In this document: positions 53,156 to 62,028 of the stretch, piece after piece
How the letters are laid out: each line of letters starts with the position of its first letter
How positions within the stretch are numbered: position 1 is the stretch's first letter
Source: Sporomusa malonica
GTDB taxonomy: Bacteria > Bacillota > Negativicutes > Sporomusales > Sporomusaceae
DNA: 64,000 nucleotides
Strand: one strand, 5' to 3'
Assembly (NCBI RefSeq): GCF_041428715.1
Contig: NZ_CP155572.1
Translations under genes and position numbers: made by a program
The notes under the pieces: generated by a model
Told to the model about the DNA's origin: nothing
The model's input: only the letters and a program-made list of their open reading frames with translations
Databases searched by the model: none

Positions 53156-56100
53156 AACCAATTACGCTGAAGATTGCCGGTCTTCATAGTTTCAGGGAAG
53201 AGCAGGAAATCCCCTTTGACCAGCTCTCGGAGCTAGGGGTTTTTGGTATCTTTGGGCCGACAGGCAGTGGTAAATCTTCGATATTAGATGCCATGACACT
53301 GGCCTTATACGGGACTGTGGTTAGAGCCGGACGCCGTACCCAGGGTATCTTAAATCATGCCGAAAAAAACGTAAAAGTGTCGTTTACTTTTTCGCTAGGG
53401 CAAGGCCGTGAGCGCCGTGTGTACCGGGTAGAACGACGTTATGCCCGTAAAGACCAGTTGGCTGTCAACAACACCCATAGCCGCCTGATTGCTGTCAGGG
53501 AGGACCAGGAAGAGGTCATGGCTGACAAAGACCGTGAGGTTACTGAGCAGATAACCGGGCTCTTAGGGCTTAAAGAGGAAGACTTTACCCGTGCCGTTGT
53601 GCTCCCACAGGGCAAGTTTGCTGAGTTCTTGAGCTTGGGTGGTAAAGAGCGGCGGGAAATGCTGCAACGCCTATTTTCCCTGGAGCAGTACGGGAATGTC
53701 CTGATTAATAAGGTAAATGACCATGTTAAATCAGCCGAAACAAGTTATATTGAAGTGGAAAGCGAGCAAAAAGGACTGGGCGATGCCTCTCCGGCCGCTG
53801 TTGCTAACGCGCAGGCAGTGCTAGTACTAGCCAGGCAGGCGGAAGAGCAGGCTGTAATGGAGTACAAGCTAGCCGAAGAGCAGTATAGTGAGGCTAAGGA
53901 GGTGTATAACCTCCAGAATGAAGTGGCGAAAAAGCAGGTTGAGCTTGCTGGTCACCGCCAGCAGCAGAGTGAAATAGAACAGACGGCAGCAGCCCTTGAG
54001 CTGGCGGAGCGGGCGGGCCGGGCAGCAGCCATTGCTGAAGAGTTTTCGACCAGCCAAACCACTGAAGAGACTGCGGCCACCGCTAAGCAGCAGGCATCAG
54101 AACGTGCCAACTTGCTAGCGGAGGAGGGCAAGAGACTTGATGCCGCCTACAATAATGCCAGGGAAGTCCGGTTGAAACGAGAACCTGAACTAATTGAACA
54201 ACGAATAAGGTTAGAGGCTGCCAGGAAACTGGAGGAGCAGGTAAACCAACTGGCTGAGGATGTCGCTGTGTTAGCCGCACAGCAAAAAAAGCAGCAGATT
54301 GCCGCTAAAACGGCCAGTACGGTGTTGGAGCAGCAAGCTGGGCGCAGCCAAAGCCTGATAGACAGGATAAAAGAGTTTGAGCAGAAGGTAAGTGGAGCTA
54401 GTATTAGCGCTGGACAGCGGGCTAAAGTACAGGAATGTCTCGCCAGTGCCCAAGCCCTTATGCAAAACATGGCAGCTGCCGACAAGATTAAGCAGGCCGG
54501 TGTTCTGCGTAAGCAGCAGTTCGATGTGGCCGAGGCTGCAGCCAAGCAAGCTGAGGAGAATCGGCGGCAGGTTGAGCTGCGGTTAGGGACATTGGAAGCT
54601 GCAGAGGCCAAAGCGGCTGAAGCACAGCTAAAGGCAGCTTCAGCACAGCTAGACCAACTCCTGGCTAGTGAGCGGTTGGCTGCTGCAGCACGGCTTGCTG
54701 GAGAGTTGGTAGAAGGTAAGCCCTGCCCAGTATGCGGGTCAGGCAGCCATCCTCATCCGGCTACGTCAGAGCAGGGTGCCGATAAGGGCAACCATGCGCA
54801 TTTTGAACAGGAAATTGCAGCAGCTAAAGAGCGGATTGCCAACCTGACCCAGACGTTGGCTGAGACAGGTAAGGCCGTAGCTGCTGAACGCCAACGCTTA
54901 GTAGAGGTTGGCGCGACTGCAGCAGGGCTTAGCCAGCAAGCAGCAACCGCTTTGGCTGAGGTTGAAAAAATCAGAGCCGAATATATTGAGGCAAGGGATG
55001 CAGTCAATGTTGTGTGCGAGCAACTGAATCAGGCACTCCAGGTGGCAGGGAAGAAGTTAGGCAGTGCTGTGAGTGCTGATACCGTGCTTGCGCATGTGCA
55101 GGAATTGGCTGCATATATTAGTAATCAGGACAAGTCAACTGAAGCATTGAATAAGCAGTTGGCTAGTCAGCGGCAAGAGTATGATTCCTGCCAGGCAGAA
55201 ATCAACAGTCTGCAGCGCAGTGTCCAAGCGGCTGAGGCTGAATTGGCTGGGCTTACTGCCCGGGTAGACGCAGCTAATGAACATTTGGCTGCCAAACAAC
55301 TGGAACTTGCTGCTATTACGCAGGGGATACCTGCAAGCCAGCTGTTGGCCCGGATCGCTCAGGCGCTTGAGCTGGTTCGCCGGGAGGAAAGTCTGGCCAA
55401 AGAAAGCGCTGAGCAGGTGGCAGAGGCGTTAGCAGCGGCTGAGCAGGCTCGGACACGGGCCGAAACCAGCTGGCTGGAGGCGGCAGAACGCAGGAAGACC
55501 CTGCAGGCACGGCTTTATGACAAGCTGACAGAGGAAGGCTTTGCTGATGTTAGCGCTATGACGGCAGCGCACATGCCAGCCGCGCGTCAAGAAGCTGGTC
55601 GTCGTCTGCTTAAGACCTACGCTGAAACCGAGCAACGGCTAATCGCCCAGTGTGAACAGCTGCTGGAGGCCTTGAAAGGCCGGCAGGTGACTGAGGCTGA
55701 CTGGGAACAAAGTAAGCAAACGATGGCCCAAACGGAGGCTGGTAAGAATACGGCTACTCAGGAGCGGGTAGAGGCTGATAAGGAGTACCGCGACTTGTCG
55801 GTGAAGCACCAGCGCTGGTTAGAGCTTGAGACTGTGCGGCTTAGGCTAAAAGAACAGCGAGATTGTCTGCTGGCACTGCGAACGCTGCTGCGAGGCAATG
55901 TTTTTGTAGAATTTTTGGCTCAGGAGCAGATGGAACTGGTGGCCAGGCAGGCGTCAGAACGCCTAAAACAGATAACCCAGCACAGGTATGCGCTGGAACT
56001 AAATTCTGATGGCGGTTTTCTGATCCGCGATGATGCCAATGGTGGTGTTAAGCGCCCTGTGAGTACACTTTCAGGTGGAGAAACCTTCCAGACAGCGCTG

Positions 56101-56367
56101 GCACTGTCGCTGGCATTATCGGCGCAGATCCAGCTTAAAGGCAAGTATCCATTGGAATTCTTCTTCTTAGATGAGGGGTTTGGCTCGTTGGACCAGCATG
56201 CACTGGATGTAGCCATGTCAACCCTGGAAAAGCTGCATATCGAGCGTCTGACCATTGGCATCATCAGTCATGTAGCAGAGTTAAAACAGCGCATGCAGCG
56301 GCGACTGCTTGTTGATCCGGCTGAACCGGCTGGGCGAGGCAGTCGGGTGCGGGTTGAGGAGGCGTGA
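53152..56367 (+). CDS. sbcC: Exonuclease SbcCD subunit C
   Basis: Rad50-like SMC ATPase of 1071 residues. N-terminal Walker A FGPTGSGKSSILDAM near residue 33, two long alanine/glutamate-rich coiled-coil arms (about 180-500 and 550-880), the zinc hook CPVC near 525, and C-terminal signature STLSGGETFQTALALSLALS near 970 with Walker B LEFFFLDEGFGSLD near 1005. Length is typical. The coding sequence is more GC-rich than its surroundings because of the alanine- and arginine-rich coiled coil. Confidence 0.96.
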   Translation: MKPITLKIAGLHSFREEQEIPFDQLSELGVFGIFGPTGSGKSSILDAMTLALYGTVVRAGRRTQGILNHAEKNVKVSFTFSLGQGRERRVYRVERRYARKDQLAVNNTHSRLIAVREDQEEVMADKDREVTEQITGLLGLKEEDFTRAVVLPQGKFAEFLSLGGKERREMLQRLFSLEQYGNVLINKVNDHVKSAETSYIEVESEQKGLGDASPAAVANAQAVLVLARQAEEQAVMEYKLAEEQYSEAKEVYNLQNEVAKKQVELAGHRQQQSEIEQTAAALELAERAGRAAAIAEEFSTSQTTEETAATAKQQASERANLLAEEGKRLDAAYNNAREVRLKREPELIEQRIRLEAARKLEEQVNQLAEDVAVLAAQQKKQQIAAKTASTVLEQQAGRSQSLIDRIKEFEQKVSGASISAGQRAKVQECLASAQALMQNMAAADKIKQAGVLRKQQFDVAEAAAKQAEENRRQVELRLGTLEAAEAKAAEAQLKAASAQLDQLLASERLAAAARLAGELVEGKPCPVCGSGSHPHPATSEQGADKGNHAHFEQEIAAAKERIANLTQTLAETGKAVAAERQRLVEVGATAAGLSQQAATALAEVEKIRAEYIEARDAVNVVCEQLNQALQVAGKKLGSAVSADTVLAHVQELAAYISNQDKSTEALNKQLASQRQEYDSCQAEINSLQRSVQAAEAELAGLTARVDAANEHLAAKQLELAAITQGIPASQLLARIAQALELVRREESLAKESAEQVAEALAAAEQARTRAETSWLEAAERRKTLQARLYDKLTEEGFADVSAMTAAHMPAARQEAGRRLLKTYAETEQRLIAQCEQLLEALKGRQVTEADWEQSKQTMAQTEAGKNTATQERVEADKEYRDLSVKHQRWLELETVRLRLKEQRDCLLALRTLLRGNVFVEFLAQEQMELVARQASERLKQITQHRYALELNSDGGFLIRDDANGGVKRPVSTLSGGETFQTALALSLALSAQIQLKGKYPLEFFFLDEGFGSLDQHALDVAMSTLEKLHIERLTIGIISHVAELKQRMQRRLLVDPAEPAGRGSRVRVEEA

Positions 56368-56414
56368 AGCAATTTCTTGCCTAATCGTAGTGCATATTTG
56401 AACGGAGGCTAGCT

Positions 56415-57671
56415 GTGCAATTTAAACAAGTCATTAGTATTTTTGCTATTATTCTAGTACTCACTGCGGCTTCTATGGGCAGCGCTGCTCCAGTCCACAA
56501 ACAACAGGTGGAAAAGTTACAAAATCCTGTGAAAGTACGGTTAGGAATCGACAATCTTGACCGTCATCTGACTGTGTTCCAGGGAAAACGGGTAGGGCTT
56601 ATTACCAACCAGACAGGGATGACTAGTGAGTTTCAAAGCACGATTGATGTCCTCAAAGCCAAAACCCAGTTGGTAGCGCTGTTCTCCCCTGAACACGGTA
56701 TCAGGGGGCATGTTCCAGCTGGTGCCTCGGTAGGCAGCTATACGGATGAAAGTACCGGTGTACCTGTCTACAGTCTGTATGGCCAAAGCAAGCGGCCAAC
56801 AGCTGAAATGCTAACAAATATTGATGTTTTGGCATTTGACATGCAGGATATTGGCGCCAGGTTCTATACCTACATGTATACTATGGCCTATGCTATGCAG
56901 AGCGCCAAAGAGCATGGCAAGACGTTTGTCGTGTTTGACCGGCCTAACCCAGTGGGTGGCGAAGTCGTTGAAGGTAATATTATTCAGCTTGGCTATGAGT
57001 CGTTTATCGGCCTGTATCCCATTCCGGCCAGGCATGGATTGACAATCGGTGAGCTGGCCCGGCTGATGAACAGTGAATATAACATTAATTGCGACCTGAT
57101 TGTGATTCCCATGACAGGGTGGCAGCGCAGTATGCATTTTGGTGACACTGGGCTGCCATGGGTGATGACCTCACCGAATATCCCGACACCGGACACCGCG
57201 CTCGCTTATAGCGGGACAGGAATTTTCGGGGGGACTAATGTTTCCGAAGGAATTGGTACTACCCGGCCGTTTGAACTTGTGGGCGCGCCCTGGATTAACG
57301 CTGCCGAGCTGGCTGGACGCATGAATGCCGCCGGTCTTCCTGGCGTAGTGTTCCGGCCAGTGTATTTTACGCCAAGACAACCTGAGGTTAAACATCAGGG
57401 CCGCCTGTGCGGTGGTGTACAGATTCATGTTACTGACAAACAAGCCTTCCGTCCGGTGCGTACTGGTTTGTCGCTCCTGTATGTCATTAGCGAGATGGAT
57501 GGCGGCAAGTTTTCCTTTAACCAGTCAGCCACAGCGGCTGCGTCAACCATCGATATTTATACCGGCGACAGCAATGTGCGCTGGGGAGCGCCACTGGACG
57601 TAATTCTGACTCAATGGGACGAAGCATCTGCACAGTTTAAGGAAATGTCGAAGAAATATTACCTATATTAG
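56415..57671 (+). CDS. Exo-beta-N-acetylmuramidase NamZ-like (DUF1343) protein
   Basis: Exported protein of 418 residues with a signal peptide (about 1-26, VISIFAIILVLTAASMGSAA). The DUF1343 domain is recognised by VGLITNQTGMTSEFQSTIDV, ALFSPEHGIRG, FDMQDIGARFYTYMYTMAYA, FDRPNPVGG and YSGTGIFGGTNVSEGIGTTR. In Bacillus subtilis the family member NamZ removes N-acetylmuramic acid from peptidoglycan fragments, so a cell-wall recycling role is likely. No mur recycling genes are adjacent. GTG start with ggaggct upstream. Confidence 0.9.
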   Translation: MQFKQVISIFAIILVLTAASMGSAAPVHKQQVEKLQNPVKVRLGIDNLDRHLTVFQGKRVGLITNQTGMTSEFQSTIDVLKAKTQLVALFSPEHGIRGHVPAGASVGSYTDESTGVPVYSLYGQSKRPTAEMLTNIDVLAFDMQDIGARFYTYMYTMAYAMQSAKEHGKTFVVFDRPNPVGGEVVEGNIIQLGYESFIGLYPIPARHGLTIGELARLMNSEYNINCDLIVIPMTGWQRSMHFGDTGLPWVMTSPNIPTPDTALAYSGTGIFGGTNVSEGIGTTRPFELVGAPWINAAELAGRMNAAGLPGVVFRPVYFTPRQPEVKHQGRLCGGVQIHVTDKQAFRPVRTGLSLLYVISEMDGGKFSFNQSATAAASTIDIYTGDSNVRWGAPLDVILTQWDEASAQFKEMSKKYYLY

Positions 57672-57681
57672 GCGAAGGGGG

Positions 57682-57714
57682 GAACCTAATCCAAGCGAGG
57701 GGTTAGGTTCTTTT
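57682..57714 (+). terminator. Terminator of the namZ-like gene
   Basis: Stem gaacctaa/ttaggttc with a 13-nt loop and short T tail. Confidence 0.7.
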
Positions 57715-57820
57715 CCCAAAATAAAAGATAGAATATATTTGTAAGCAAATAAAGAGTAAGCTGTATTTATCAAGGTATGCTATGTATGATGCTTAGATAA
57801 TGCAGGGATGTGTGATTTTG

Positions 57821-57829
57821 TGGTATAAT
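57821..57829 (+). promoter_or_regulatory. Extended -10 promoter of the metallo-hydrolase gene
   Basis: TGG followed by perfect TATAAT (57824-57829), about 44 nt before the ATG. The -35 region (tgcagg) is poor, fitting an extended -10. Confidence 0.5.
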
Positions 57830-57872
57830 CTGGATAACAAATGCGAATAGTTCTGATAGGGGGAAATAGTAC

Positions 57873-58625
57873 ATGAAGATCAGGCACTTGAGGCATGCTA
57901 CTTTTCACTTGTTGATGCAGGAGGTAACCTTTTTGGTTGACCCTGTTCTAAGTCCGGCTGAAGGCATGACACCGATTGATAATTCGCCTAACCAGCGGCG
58001 CAATCCGTTGGTAGAATTGCCTGTCAGTGCAGAGTTGGTGATGAAGGCTGATGCCTGTCTTGTTACCCATATGCATCGTGACCATTTTGACAGTGCTGCC
58101 GGCGAACTTTTGCCCAAAGCTATGTCGGTGTTTTGTCAGCCGGAAGATCTGGATAAACTAAAGCAACTGGGGTTTGAAGATGTACAGCCAGTTAATCCGG
58201 CTGCCACTTGGAAAGCGATAGCCATTGAGCGGACCGGTGGCCAGCATGGTACCGGGGAAATTGGGCAAAAGATGGCTCCGGTATCAGGCTATGTGCTTAA
58301 CGCTGCTGGTGAGCCGACACTGTATATTGCCGGCGATACCATCTGGTGCCCTGAAGTAGCAGATTCCCTGGCAACGCATAAGCCTGAGGTCATTGTGCTG
58401 AATGGGGGCGCGGCCAGGTTCAACCAAGGTGACCCGATAACCATGGGGATGCAGGATATATTCCAGGTATGCAGGCATGCACCAGCAGCCAAAGTAGTTG
58501 TGCTGCATATGGAAGCCATTAATCATTGTCTTTTGACTAGGGCTGAGTTGAATGCATTTTTATCTCAGGAAGGTCTGGACAACAGGGTAACTGTTCCGGC
58601 TGACGGTCAATGGCTGGAATTCTAA
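57873..58625 (+). CDS. MBL-fold metallo-hydrolase (UlaG-like)
   Basis: Metallo-beta-lactamase-fold protein of 250 residues. The metal motif is VTHMHRDHFD near residue 64; further ligands are probably His in GGQHGTGEI near 117, Asp in YIAGDTIW near 155 and His in HMEAINHC near 213. The N-terminus KIRHLRHATFHLLMQEVTFL is like UlaG-type hydrolases. Substrate unknown. RBS tagggggaa before the ATG. First of three closely spaced genes with the lipid kinase and the Nudix hydrolase. Confidence 0.88.
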   Translation: MKIRHLRHATFHLLMQEVTFLVDPVLSPAEGMTPIDNSPNQRRNPLVELPVSAELVMKADACLVTHMHRDHFDSAAGELLPKAMSVFCQPEDLDKLKQLGFEDVQPVNPAATWKAIAIERTGGQHGTGEIGQKMAPVSGYVLNAAGEPTLYIAGDTIWCPEVADSLATHKPEVIVLNGGAARFNQGDPITMGMQDIFQVCRHAPAAKVVVLHMEAINHCLLTRAELNAFLSQEGLDNRVTVPADGQWLEF

Positions 58626-58647
58626 AACTGACCCCTGGGGGAGTAGT

Positions 58648-59532
58648 ATGAAAAGGTATGTACTAATTTATAATCCGGTATCAGGGGATGGCAGATTCAA
58701 GTCCAGATTGGATGAGGTCATTGAATTCCTGCAATTGTCAGGCGGTATGGTATTGCCGTTCCGTACCAGGTATAAAGGCGATATCCGGCCATTTATCAGC
58801 AAGGCCAAAGAGTTTGCTGCTGATGGGTTTATTGTAGCTGGTGGTGATGGCACAGTGCATGAAGTCATTAACGCCATGCTGACCGAGGAAGTCGATGTTC
58901 CGCTGGGGATTATTCCGAGTGGGACATGTAATGATTTTGCCAGTCACTTGAATTTTGGCAAAGATTTGCCGAGGTGCTTGAGTGCTGTTGTGGGCGGCTT
59001 GTGGCGGACGGTTGATGTCGGTAGTGTCAATGGTGAATACTTCCTTAATGTAGCCAGCGCCGGACTGTTGACCGCGGTTGCCCATAGTGTTGACACTTCA
59101 CTTAAAAACACGTTAGGCCGGATGGCCTATTATTTCAAAGGGCTAGGAGAGCTGCCGAGTTTTCGTTCACTTCATATAAAAATTACAGCAGACGGCCAGG
59201 TGATTGAGGATGATATCCTACTTTTTCTGGTGATGAATAGTGGCATGGTGGGGAGTTTCCCTACGCTGGCCCCTGAAGCCAAGATTGATGACGGTAAGCT
59301 TGATTTACTCATTGTCAACAAATGCAGCATCTCGGAGCTGATGGGTTTGTTCATTAGCATTTTTGCCGGGCGTCACACATCAAGCAGTCATATCCAGCAT
59401 CTGCAGGCAGCAAATATTTTTATTGAATGTAATGAATCAGTGGAAAGCGATCTGGACGGTGAGCTCGGGCCGCTGCTGCCACTTACGATTTCGACTGTTA
59501 GTAATAAGCTTAAAGTTTTTCGGCTACCGTAA
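58648..59532 (+). CDS. YegS/BmrU-type lipid kinase
   Basis: Diacylglycerol-kinase-family protein of 294 residues: YVLIYNPVSGDGRFKSRLDE at the start, catalytic ATP-binding GGDGTVHEVINAML near residue 69, and GIIPSGTCNDFASHLNFGKD near 90. The C-terminal beta domain ends with the conserved DGELGPLLPLTI. The family phosphorylates diacylglycerol or related lipids; the substrate here is unproven. RBS tggggga-like before the ATG; 22 nt after the upstream gene. Confidence 0.92.
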   Translation: MKRYVLIYNPVSGDGRFKSRLDEVIEFLQLSGGMVLPFRTRYKGDIRPFISKAKEFAADGFIVAGGDGTVHEVINAMLTEEVDVPLGIIPSGTCNDFASHLNFGKDLPRCLSAVVGGLWRTVDVGSVNGEYFLNVASAGLLTAVAHSVDTSLKNTLGRMAYYFKGLGELPSFRSLHIKITADGQVIEDDILLFLVMNSGMVGSFPTLAPEAKIDDGKLDLLIVNKCSISELMGLFISIFAGRHTSSSHIQHLQAANIFIECNESVESDLDGELGPLLPLTISTVSNKLKVFRLP

Positions 59533-59547
59533 AAAAGGGGGATTAGT

Positions 59548-60021
59548 TTGCGTTCAACAACATTATGCTTGCCGATTCAGGGCAATCCGGCTGAGCGTAT
59601 TTTACTCGGAATGAAAAAGACAGGATTTGGCCACGGTAAGTACAACGGCTTTGGCGGAAAAATCGAGAATGGAGAAACGCCAACCGCCGCTGCTGTGCGC
59701 GAGCTGGTGGAAGAATGCGGTATAGCGGTAAAGGAAGCTGACCTTGAGTATATGGGCCAACTGATGTTTATTTTTCCAGCTAATCCTGAGCTTGACCACG
59801 ATGTGCACTTGTATGTCGTGCGCAATTGGCAGGGCGAGCCGGGGGAAACTGCTGAGATGAAGCCAGCATGGTTTGATGTGGCAGATATACCCTATAAGGA
59901 TATGTGGGCTGATGACAGCTACTGGATGCCAGCAGTGCTCAAAGGCAAAAAAGTCAACGGCGAGGTCATTTTTGCTGATGATAATGAGGAAGTTGACGGT
60001 ATTACCATTCGGACAGAATAG
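59548..60021 (+). CDS. Nudix hydrolase, 8-oxo-dGTP diphosphatase-like
   Basis: A 157-residue Nudix protein. The Nudix box GxxxxxExxxxxxxREUxEExGU is intact as GGKIENGETPTAAAVRELVE followed by ECGI (about residues 36-59). The MTH1-like context MKKTGFGHGKYNGFGGK suggests hydrolysis of oxidised purine nucleotides to sanitise the pool. The start codon is TTG (59548) with aagggggat 8 nt upstream. Last gene of the three-gene group; no clear terminator follows before the T-box promoter at 60040. Confidence 0.88.
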   Translation: MRSTTLCLPIQGNPAERILLGMKKTGFGHGKYNGFGGKIENGETPTAAAVRELVEECGIAVKEADLEYMGQLMFIFPANPELDHDVHLYVVRNWQGEPGETAEMKPAWFDVADIPYKDMWADDSYWMPAVLKGKKVNGEVIFADDNEEVDGITIRTE

Positions 60022-60039
60022 TAAATTGTAAAAATGTAA

Positions 60040-60069
60040 TTGACAGACGGCCTCATCTTTTGCTATACT
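60040..60069 (+). promoter_or_regulatory. Promoter of the T-box leader and ECF operon
   Basis: Perfect TTGACA at 60040-60045, 18-nt spacer, TATACT at 60064-60069. Transcription should start near 60076, about 520 nt before the first gene. Confidence 0.8.
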
Positions 60070-60095
60070 TTGCACAAATAGACAATAAAATAATA

Positions 60096-60216
60096 GGCTG
60101 ATTAGAAATGCTTAGATGCTAGGCACGACGAGCATTCGACCGGAGGCGTACTGAGAGAAGTACGTTGCAGGGAGAACGCGCAGGAGTAACAACGCAGATG
60201 AGCGTTTATAAGTAGC
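60096..60216 (+). repeat. Dispersed structured repeat family 1, copy 4 (divergent), inside the T-box leader
   Basis: Outer arm ggctgattagaaatgct (60096-60112) pairs at 15 of 17 positions with agcgtttataagtagcc (60200-60216). Inside are gaccggaggcg, a cgtact/agtacg hairpin and aacaacgcagatg, which resemble the family core (gaggcggaccgg, acgaagcagatg) but with a rearranged 5' half. Confidence 0.6.
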
Positions 60217-60221
60217 CGTAA

Positions 60222-60521
60222 AGTCGATGACTAGGAAGAGTACACATAGCTAGAGAGCCACAGCGAGCCAACGGTAGTGGGAGTTTGGCGCCGCTCAGCA
60301 TGTCGAATGGGCCTAGGAGATACAGTCTGAGCCGTGAGTAACGGGGTAGGCACTGTCGGGGGTCTTCCGCCGTTACCAGGAAGCAGGTATCGGACGATTT
60401 GTCCTGTACTTAGATTTGAGCCGGGCCAGAGTATTCTGGTCAACTAGGGTGGCACCGCGGGTATTATACCCCGTCCCTTAAGTCATACAGTGAGTGTATG
60501 ACTTAAGGGACGGGGTTTTTG
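60222..60521 (+). promoter_or_regulatory. T-box riboswitch, tryptophan specifier
   Basis: Stem I begins near 60222 with an agagag...gtgggag apical region (60254-60285). The specifier loop reads cgaatggg, giving UGG (Trp) at 60308-60310. The T-box motif agggtggcaccgcgg is at 60446-60460; its bulge TGGC (60450-60453) is complementary to a tRNA ending GCCA, as expected for tRNA-Trp with a G discriminator. The terminator hairpin at 60469-60521 is long (stem of about 23 bp starting ccccgtcccttaagtc) with a T tail. Uncharged tRNA-Trp should favour antitermination and expression of the ECF genes. Confidence 0.93.
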
Positions 60522-60597
60522 TTTATTTTGTGCCTAACATTTTAGAATTGCAGATAAGCTTCAAGATTTTTAAGAACAAAATGAGGAGGAGTTTAAC

Positions 60598-61161
60598 GTG
60601 GAAACCAAGCAGCAACAAGAATTAGTTACAATTAAGACAGGACAAGAGGGCCGATTCCGCTGGGTGGCTGTCACGGCGCTACTCCTGGCGATTGGTGTTA
60701 TCTTAAAAATAGTCACGCCGGCCATTGCCGGTATTACTCCCAACTGGTTGATTGCCATGTACTGTATTGCCATTAATCTCACTCGCGTCAGTGTTAAGCA
60801 GGCTGCTGGTATTGGCCTGGTAACAGGTGCCATCTCCATTCCTATCTCCAAGGCAGCGCTGCCGTATGCTAACTTCGTTAGTGAGCCGGTTGGTGCTGTG
60901 GTCTGTGCACTCCTTGTCCATATGTCAATGAGCCTGACTATTGGGAGTATCAACCTGCGTCCAGCGATTACGGCAGGTATTAGTACCGTCGCCAGCGGCT
61001 TTACCTTTATTACTATTCTCAAAGTTGTTTTATCACTGCCAATGGCAGTTTACCTATATGGCATGCTTCCAGTTGTTTTAACAGTTGCCGCGATTAATAT
61101 GGTCATTACCCAGCTCTTATACTTCCCGGCGAAAAGGCTGTTTGGCGGCAAGGAGGGGTAG
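60598..61161 (+). CDS. TrpP-like ECF transporter substrate-binding (S) protein
   Basis: Integral membrane S component of 187 residues with about five to six helices. The first helices (WVAVTALLLAIGVILKIVTP, GITPNWLIAMYCIAINL) and the following GLVTGAISIPISKAALPYAN resemble the TrpP tryptophan-uptake family. The Trp-specifier T-box immediately upstream supports tryptophan (or a precursor) as substrate. GTG start with aggagg 8 nt upstream. Three ECF module genes follow, so this is a dedicated complex rather than a solitary S component. Confidence 0.85.
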   Translation: METKQQQELVTIKTGQEGRFRWVAVTALLLAIGVILKIVTPAIAGITPNWLIAMYCIAINLTRVSVKQAAGIGLVTGAISIPISKAALPYANFVSEPVGAVVCALLVHMSMSLTIGSINLRPAITAGISTVASGFTFITILKVVLSLPMAVYLYGMLPVVLTVAAINMVITQLLYFPAKRLFGGKEG

Positions 61162-61164
61162 GCT

Positions 61165-62028
61165 ATGGCAGCTGTTGAATTCGAAAATTTTTCTTACGCG
61201 TATCCCGACTGCAGTGTAGTGCTTGATAATATAACGCTATCGGTTCCCAGAGGTTCATTTACCGTTATTACCGGCCCCAGCGCAGCGGGTAAGACGACCC
61301 TGGCTCTTGCGATTGCCGGTGTTGTGCCCCATTATTTTGGTGGACGGCAAGGCGGCAGTGTACGGGTTGGCGGCGTTAATTCCTCTGAGAGCAGTATGGG
61401 CGAATTAGCTGAGCAGGTGGGTACAGTACTGGCAGACTATGAAAGCCAACTTGTGGCCATGACGGTAGCTGAAGAAGTGGCTTTTGGTCTGGAGACATCC
61501 GGTTTTAGCCGCAGTGAAATTAATAAGCAGGTAAGCCTGGCGCTAGCCAAGGTAGGGCTTGCCGGGATGGAAGAATGCCAGGTAGCTGGTCTGTCAGGCG
61601 GACAAAAGCAACGGTTGGCTATCGCCTCGGTGTTGGTAATGTCGCCAGATATCCTGGTACTTGATGAACCGGCATCAGCCCTTGATCCTGAGGGTGCAGC
61701 CGGAATTTATGAACTGCTCTCTGACCTCAACCATCAGGGAAAGACGGTGATTGTGGTTGAACATCAATTGGCGCGGGTTCTGCCGTACGCCAGTCAAGTT
61801 GTCGTGATGCAGGGCGGGAGCCTCAAATTTACCGGTGAATTAAGCCAGACGCTTGAGTTTATGTGGCAGCAGCCTGCGCTTAAGCTGGGGGTACCGTCAT
61901 TATGGGCGATAAAGTTGACACTTGAGCAGGAAACAGGACAAAAGTTTGGTGTTTGGCAGACTGAAAGTCAGGCAGCCGCGGAACTAAACCGGCTTACGTG
62001 TATAAAAGGGGTGGCCAGAAGTGCCTGA
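61165..62028 (+). CDS. ECF transporter ATPase, first copy
   Basis: ABC ATPase of 287 residues powering the ECF importer. Walker A GPSAAGKTT near residue 39, Q-loop region VGTVLADYESQLVAMTVAEE, signature LSGGQKQRLAIASVL near 145, Walker B ILVLDEPASALDP, His switch VVEHQL. Start ATG 3 nt after the S gene with aaggagggg upstream. The Q-loop lacks the usual VFQNP and reads VLADYES, a sign of specialisation. It overlaps the next ATPase gene by 8 nt. Confidence 0.93.
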   Translation: MAAVEFENFSYAYPDCSVVLDNITLSVPRGSFTVITGPSAAGKTTLALAIAGVVPHYFGGRQGGSVRVGGVNSSESSMGELAEQVGTVLADYESQLVAMTVAEEVAFGLETSGFSRSEINKQVSLALAKVGLAGMEECQVAGLSGGQKQRLAIASVLVMSPDILVLDEPASALDPEGAAGIYELLSDLNHQGKTVIVVEHQLARVLPYASQVVVMQGGSLKFTGELSQTLEFMWQQPALKLGVPSLWAIKLTLEQETGQKFGVWQTESQAAAELNRLTCIKGVARSA

